This document shows, piece by piece, positions 59,382 to 64,000 of a stretch of DNA of 64,000 nt (positions are counted from its first letter, which is position 1; every line of letters begins with the position of its first letter). The notes beneath the pieces were generated by a model. That model made no database searches and was not told where the DNA came from. It saw only the letters and a list, made by a program, of their open reading frames with translations. The position numbers and the translations under genes were made by a program. The stretch is from Afipia sp. GTDB lineage: Bacteria > Pseudomonadota > Alphaproteobacteria > Rhizobiales > Xanthobacteraceae. The stretch covers positions 186,001-250,000 of the forward strand of contig JANQAK010000001.1 in the NCBI GenBank assembly GCA_024707075.1, written 5' to 3'.

Positions 59382-59838
59382 GTAAAATCAGCATACCGCC
59401 AACCTTCGCTCCCCTGCGGATGACGACAGTCACATCGATAATACTCCGGCGACGTCTCCAAGCGTCACTGCGTCTCTAATTGCTCAGCTCTCCCGCTGCC
59501 TTCTGATCTGAAGTACATTCCCGCTTGCCAGTTGCCGCAAAGATCTCCTTCGTCAATGCCAGTACGAACGGTGGCACGCTGGACTTGCCGACACGGCGTG
59601 GGAATGTGTCGGCAGTGACGGCACGATGTAGACGTCTGTCACCGAGGAGGATCATCCATGCGGATGACCGGGAAAGTATCAAAATTCACTTGCTCGACTC
59701 TGCCCTTTTTGAGATTCCGCAATGAATACTAACTAGCTACCTGAACGGTCGCCTTGAATCCGAGCATGGACCATATCCGGTGTTTATTTTTCGATAGTCG
59801 TCCCCACAGTCAGGGGCACGCTTCCGCTGAAGAACGTG
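59382..59838. other. Region with no recognisable gene
   Basis: About 450 bases between the IS256 scrap and the beta-oxidation operon. Short frames on both strands show no family motif. Confidence 0.45.
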
Positions 59839-60498
59839 TTACCTGCGTTTTTTGGCATCCGCGTGCTCGCGATTGAAAGCGACAACTGCACGACGCGGCG
59901 GCGCATAAGCTGGCGTGCCGTAAGTGTCGAACAGAGCTTTCGTAACCGCATAATGATGTTCGAGACCGCCTTTGAGCACGCGCTCAATCGGACCGTCCGG
60001 ATAGCCCAGACCGAGCTTGCACGTTAAATCCATGTCGGCCTGGCTGGCGAGCCCCTCGTCCAGGAACCGAAGAGCCGCATTGTATTTCGGCAAGACCAGA
60101 CGGTTGATGATGCGACCGATCTGGTCAGCCGAAATGGCGACCTGAAGTCCGGCATTTTCAAATAAATTCTTCGCTGCCGCAATTGCAGCATCGCCGGCGT
60201 TCGGCTGCCGTACCACTTCGACCAGATTGGACGGCGAATCGTTGCCGTTGCAATATCTGGCAAACCCGAGAATATTTATCTGACCATTCTCCTCAATACC
60301 GCCGAGATGTTCGGCCAGACACTCGTTGCCAAGTTCGACCAGAATGGCCGTCTTCGCCTGATCCGGTCTCACAGCAACGCCACTGTAGATGACGACGGCG
60401 GAATTTTCAGCAGTCGACGCTTTTGCGTGGAAGCCGTCTGCATCCGAAAATGACAGACTTTGCCCATTTTTGATGATCGCATATTGCATCGGCTTCAA
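59839..60498 (-). CDS. 3-hydroxyacyl-CoA dehydrogenase, C-terminal-domain protein
   Basis: A 219-residue protein whose second half (ISADQIGRIINRLVLPKYNA, DEGLASQADMDLTCKLGLG, YPDGPIERVLKGGLEHHYAV) is the helical C-terminal 3HCDH domain without a Rossmann domain. The first half is of unknown fold. It overlaps the preceding 3-hydroxyacyl-CoA dehydrogenase gene by ATGA. Together the two are about 512 residues, like PaaH-type enzymes that carry an extra C-terminal domain, so this may be a split version working as a complex. It is the last gene of the operon. Confidence 0.75.
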   Translation of the reverse strand: MKPMQYAIIKNGQSLSFSDADGFHAKASTAENSAVVIYSGVAVRPDQAKTAILVELGNECLAEHLGGIEENGQINILGFARYCNGNDSPSNLVEVVRQPNAGDAAIAAAKNLFENAGLQVAISADQIGRIINRLVLPKYNAALRFLDEGLASQADMDLTCKLGLGYPDGPIERVLKGGLEHHYAVTKALFDTYGTPAYAPPRRAVVAFNREHADAKKRR

Positions 60499-61376
60499 GC
60501 TCCAAACATTGCGTTGCCTTCATACCTGAAAAAGCCACGGCCGGATTTGCGTCCCAACAATCCGGCGGCGACCATCCGCCTGAGCAACGGCGGCGTCGCC
60601 GCGCGAGGATCCAACGTGATCGGATAAAACGCCTCACAGAGGCGGATTTGGGTGTCGAGGCCGACAAGATCGATCAACTCAAGCGGTCCCATCTTGTAAC
60701 CGAGTGCGGCCTTGATCGCCCGATCGACATTCTCGGCATCCGCAACCCCCGCTTCGACGGCGCGGATCGCATCGTTGTTGAACGGAACAAGCAGTGCGTT
60801 GAGAATGAAGCCGGGCTTGTCCTGCGTTTTCACCGGGATCTGCTTGCAGGCTTCGGTCCATTGCCACGCGGTCTGAAATGTCTCATCCGATGTCAGGATA
60901 CCGGGCGACATCTCGATCAACTTCATCAACTGCGCCGGCAGGCAAAAGTGCATCCCGACAACGCGCTCAGGATGGCTCGACCCCGAAGCGATTTCGGTGA
61001 TCGACAAGGTCGATGTGTTCGACGCGAAAATGGTATCCTTGGCGCAGACCGCATCGAGGCGCTTCAATAGATCGCGCTTGGTCGTGAGGTCCTCAAACAC
61101 GGCCTCGATCACGAGGTCGCACACCGAGAGATCCTCGATCTTCGTGGTGTGGCTCATGGCGGAGAGGATCGTGTCGCGCTCCTCCGCTTTCAATTTTCCC
61201 CGCTCGACGGACTTGCCCAGAAAGGCAGCGGATTGGTTTGCCGCTCGCTCGAGGGGGTCGTTTTTCATGTCGTAGGAGATGGTGCGGAAGCCGGCGCGCG
61301 CTGCGACGAGCGCGATGCCCGCTCCCATGGTTCCGCCTGCGCCGCAGACGCCGACAGTGTTGATCTGCTTTTTCAT
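60495..61376 (-). CDS. 3-hydroxyacyl-CoA dehydrogenase (NAD-binding)
   Basis: A 293-residue protein with the NAD motif VGVCGAGGTMGAGIALVAAR, FASNTSTLSITEIA, the catalytic His in GMHFCLPAQLMKLIEM and PGFILNALL. The usual HFFNP reads HFCLP, so one Asn position is changed while His is kept. It oxidises a 3-hydroxyacyl-CoA to the 3-keto form. It overlaps the neighbouring genes on both sides by 4 bases. Confidence 0.9.
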   Translation of the reverse strand: MKKQINTVGVCGAGGTMGAGIALVAARAGFRTISYDMKNDPLERAANQSAAFLGKSVERGKLKAEERDTILSAMSHTTKIEDLSVCDLVIEAVFEDLTTKRDLLKRLDAVCAKDTIFASNTSTLSITEIASGSSHPERVVGMHFCLPAQLMKLIEMSPGILTSDETFQTAWQWTEACKQIPVKTQDKPGFILNALLVPFNNDAIRAVEAGVADAENVDRAIKAALGYKMGPLELIDLVGLDTQIRLCEAFYPITLDPRAATPPLLRRMVAAGLLGRKSGRGFFRYEGNAMFGA

Positions 61377-62539
61377 TTTGTCGCAAAACTCCGTCCGATG
61401 AGCTGGCGGTGCACCTGATTTGTGCCTTCCCAGATCTGGGTAATTTTTGCATCGCGCATCAGGCGTTCAACGCGGTAGTCGCGGCAATAGCCGTAGCCGC
61501 CGTGCATCTGAACGGCTTCGGTCGCGGCTCGCATCGCAAGATCCGACGCGCGCATTTTGGCCATGGATGCCTCGAGCCCGAAGTCATCCTCGCCGGCCTC
61601 GATCAGATCGGCGAGGTAATCGAGCCAGCAATCGGCCATGGCAAGATCAGTGGCCAGATCGGCAATCATGAACTGATTGGCCTGAAAATCGACAATCCTG
61701 CGGTCGGACTGCCGCCGCTCATTCATGTACGATGTCATGTCCTTGAACGCCGCCATCGCGATGCCCATGGCGTGCGCGGCCACACTCGGGCGCGACCTGT
61801 TCAACGACCCAAGCAGAATGCTGAGACCGTCACCGGGATTTCCGATCACGTTTGCACGCGGAACACGGCAGCCATTGAATCTCAGCGACGCCGTCGATGA
61901 TCCCCGGTGGCCCATCTTGTCCTCAAGCCGGACAACTTCAAAGCCGGGCGTACCCTTCTCGAGAACCAGCACCGAGATCGCCTTCTTGGCATCGTCGATT
62001 TCAGAGTACTTTCCGAACAGCAAAATGCGATCGGCAACGTCACCGCTCGTGATGAACAACTTTGAACCATCAACGACAATATCGTCGCCGTCCGGACGAA
62101 ATTTTGTTTTCATACCGGTGGCGTCGGAGCCAGCTGCTTCTTCCGTGATCGCCAGCGAAGCGAGGCCTCCCTCCGCGATGCAAGGCAGCAGCCGGGCTTT
62201 TTGCTCTTCCGAACCAAACTCGATCAGAGGCTTCATGGCGTGAAAGTTCGTGGCGTAGATGATGCCTGTCGACGCGCAGGCCTCTGAGATCCGCCTTACA
62301 ACCGCGAGATAGAGGCGGAACGACATCGGCGCTCCACCATAGGATTCGGGAATGAAAATCGCATTCAGGCCAAGCTTGTTGATCGCCTCGACATTCGCCC
62401 AGGGAAATTCTCCGGTCTCGTCGATACGTGCGGCATTCGGCGCGATGACATCCGCGGCCAGCCGGTCGATCTGATCGAGCAGGAGACGCTCATCAGGCTC
62501 CCATGTCCGGCGGCGTTCGAGTTGTTCGAAAACCTTCAT
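61373..62539 (-). CDS. Acyl-CoA dehydrogenase
   Basis: This 388-residue enzyme has LAITEEAAGSDATGMKTKF, MHGGYGYCRDYRVERLMRD and QIWEGTNQVHRQLIGRSF. The catalytic Glu of the YEGT-type motif is present (WEGT), unlike the two island dehydrogenases. It uses FAD and ETF. Its start shares one base with the SDR stop (TGATG). Confidence 0.93.
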   Translation of the reverse strand: MKVFEQLERRRTWEPDERLLLDQIDRLAADVIAPNAARIDETGEFPWANVEAINKLGLNAIFIPESYGGAPMSFRLYLAVVRRISEACASTGIIYATNFHAMKPLIEFGSEEQKARLLPCIAEGGLASLAITEEAAGSDATGMKTKFRPDGDDIVVDGSKLFITSGDVADRILLFGKYSEIDDAKKAISVLVLEKGTPGFEVVRLEDKMGHRGSSTASLRFNGCRVPRANVIGNPGDGLSILLGSLNRSRPSVAAHAMGIAMAAFKDMTSYMNERRQSDRRIVDFQANQFMIADLATDLAMADCWLDYLADLIEAGEDDFGLEASMAKMRASDLAMRAATEAVQMHGGYGYCRDYRVERLMRDAKITQIWEGTNQVHRQLIGRSFATK

Positions 62540-63246
62540 CAGAGGTTGGCTCCTTGACCACCGTCCATGTAGATCGTCTCCCCTGTCAGGAAGCCGATCT
62601 TCTCGGAATACAAAGCACCTACCAATCGGGCGACTTCACTGGCCGTGCCCGGTCGCCCCATCGGGATGCGTCGCTTCAGCCAGCTCCTCACTTTCTCATT
62701 GGCAAGGAAATCACGATTCAGTTCGGTTTCGATGTAGCCCGGCGCGATGTCGAGCACCTTGATACCGTCTTTTGCCCACTCGGATGCAAGGCAGCGCGTG
62801 ATCGCACCGACGGCGGCTTTCGAGGCGCAGTACGCCAGATTCTCGGCGACTGCGAGCTTGTCGAAGAACGATCCAATGTTGACGATGAGGCTGTCACCGG
62901 TTTCCTTCAGATGAGGATACGCTTCCCGGCACCCCACCAAAACCGCCGAAGCATTCAACCTCATGGCGGCCTCGAATTCGGACAACGACAATTCAGCGCT
63001 CGGCTTCGCTTCATGCGCGCCGGCGTTATTGACCAATCCGACGATCGGACCGTTTGCAGCGACCTTGGCGATGGCTTTGGCGATCGAGCTCTCGTCGGTC
63101 ATGTCGCAAACGATGCCGATCCCGACCGAACACGACCCACTCCGCGACAGGCCTGCGACCTGAAACCCCCGGCGGTCCAATTCGATCGCAATCGCTTCAC
63201 CGATACCCCGGCTCGCGCCGGTGACAATGATCTGTCCATTACTCAT
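62539..63246 (-). CDS. SDR-family dehydrogenase
   Basis: A 235-residue SDR: IIVTGASRGIGEAIAIEL, NNAGAHEAK, IVNIGSFFDKLA with the Ser, LAYCASKAAVGAI with Tyr and Lys, and a C-terminal IYMDGGQ. ATG 63246 is chosen because it lies across the stop of the hydratase gene (ATGAGTAA), a coupling arrangement; a start at 63300 would overlap more. It fits a beta-hydroxyacyl-CoA or 3-ketoacyl reductase role. Confidence 0.9.
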   Translation of the reverse strand: MSNGQIIVTGASRGIGEAIAIELDRRGFQVAGLSRSGSCSVGIGIVCDMTDESSIAKAIAKVAANGPIVGLVNNAGAHEAKPSAELSLSEFEAAMRLNASAVLVGCREAYPHLKETGDSLIVNIGSFFDKLAVAENLAYCASKAAVGAITRCLASEWAKDGIKVLDIAPGYIETELNRDFLANEKVRSWLKRRIPMGRPGTASEVARLVGALYSEKIGFLTGETIYMDGGQGANL

Positions 63247-64000
63247 CTTTGAACATCGCCTTCCGTTTTTCCGTAAATGCGGCCATGCCTTCTTCCGCAT
63301 CCGCCGTGCTGAATGCGAGCGTCGACAAGTCTGTCTCGATTTTCAGTCCTTCATGAATTGGAACATCGAGCGCACGTGTGACGGCCTCGCGTGCCAGACC
63401 CAAGGCAAGCAAGCTGTAGGCTGAGAACTCTTTGACGAAGCTAACAGCTCCATCCACGGCGCTGTCATCGACGAGGCGATGGACCAGCCCGATGCGCTCG
63501 GCCTCCTCGGCCGCTACGGTGCGCCCCAACATGATCATTTCGAGGGCTCTTGCCTCGCCGACAATTCGGGGCAGACGCTGGGTCCCGCCGTAGCCGGGGA
63601 TGAGGCCAAGCTTGATCTCCGGAAGTCCCAACTTTGCATTGCGCGTCGCCAGCCGGAACGTGCACGCAAGCGCAAATTCCAGCCCGCCTCCGAATGCAAA
63701 ACCATTGATGGCTGCAACGGAGGGAAACGGAAGTCGCTCAAGCTTCGCGAATGTCGCCTGCCCGAGTTCTGCCCCGCGCTTTCGGGCTGTCATCGACCTG
63801 CCGCGCAGCTCCTTGATATCGGCACCAGCGCAGAACGCTTTTTTTTCCTGCCCCAGTCACGATGAGCGCGCGGACCTTCCAGCCAGCAACCTCATCCAGC
63901 GCGGCCGCGATTTCGTTCAGCACGGTGAAAGACAACGCGTTCAGAGCTTCCGGCCGGTTTAGCCGGAGCAACGCACAGTCATCGAGTTTCGTCAGTTCGA
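63239..64000 (-). pseudogene. Enoyl-CoA hydratase, partial at window edge, frameshift in A8 run
   Basis: The gene starts beyond the right edge (visible N-terminal part LLRLNRPEALNALSFTVLNE). The frame breaks in the eight-base A run (plus strand T8 at 63839-63846). With seven bases it reads GAGKKAFCAGADIKEL and continues with NGFAFGGGLEFALACTF and LPEIKLGLIPGYGGTQRL to 63239. Both catalytic Glu are present. The frameshift sits in a homopolymer and may be a sequence error. It is the first visible gene of the operon. Confidence 0.85.

Overview
The window looks like a piece of an alphaproteobacterial chromosome, probably from the Bradyrhizobium/Afipia/Rhodopseudomonas group. This is inferred from GC-rich coding sequence, rhizobial-type IS66, IS630 and recombinase elements, and many CoA-dependent catabolic genes with LIV-type ABC transporters. 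No rRNA, tRNA or CRISPR array was seen.

Positions 1-8.7 kb are a pile of mobile DNA. An IS66 element (tnpA, tnpB, tnpC and a small accessory gene, all minus strand) has its tnpB split by a 3.5 kb serine-recombinase element at 2256-5800. That recombinase gene is itself split by an IS630-type element at 4225-5286. Removing each insertion restores an uninterrupted reading frame. Next come two transposase scraps and a MarR gene split by a second IS630-type element (7398-8500).

Positions 8.8-16 kb hold a PilZ protein, a decayed patatin-like lipoprotein gene, a TetR regulator, a marR-emrA-emrB drug-efflux operon with a strong palindromic operator, and a small secreted protein.

Positions 16.6-45.8 kb are bracketed by two 1172-bp copies of a third IS630-type element. 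The copies lie in the same orientation, and I found one base difference between them. Between and just beyond them is a large catabolic island: TetR regulator, enoyl-CoA hydratase-family enzymes, SDRs, a FadH-like flavoprotein, two acyl-CoA dehydrogenases, a transglutaminase-like protein, four AMP-forming acyl-CoA ligases, a cysteine-less thiolase with a DUF35 partner, a biotin-dependent acyl-CoA carboxylase, a hydrolase, a thioesterase and a complete LIV-type importer (to 50.3 kb). A palindrome of core TAACANNTGTTA recurs before many of these transcription units, so they probably form one regulon. The logic suggests import, CoA activation, dehydrogenation, carboxylation, hydration and retro-aldol or thiolytic cleavage of a branched, alicyclic or terpenoid acid. 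The substrate is not known. The second IS copy interrupts one of the ligase genes.

Positions 50.7-58.8 kb hold a second LIV importer, a 3-ketosteroid-dehydrogenase-like flavoprotein and an SDR, all on the minus strand and divergent from an IclR regulator. After an IS256 remnant, 59.8-64 kb hold a tightly coupled minus-strand beta-oxidation operon that runs off the right edge.

Several otherwise intact genes differ from a full frame by one base, sometimes in a homopolymer. These may be real decay or sequence errors.
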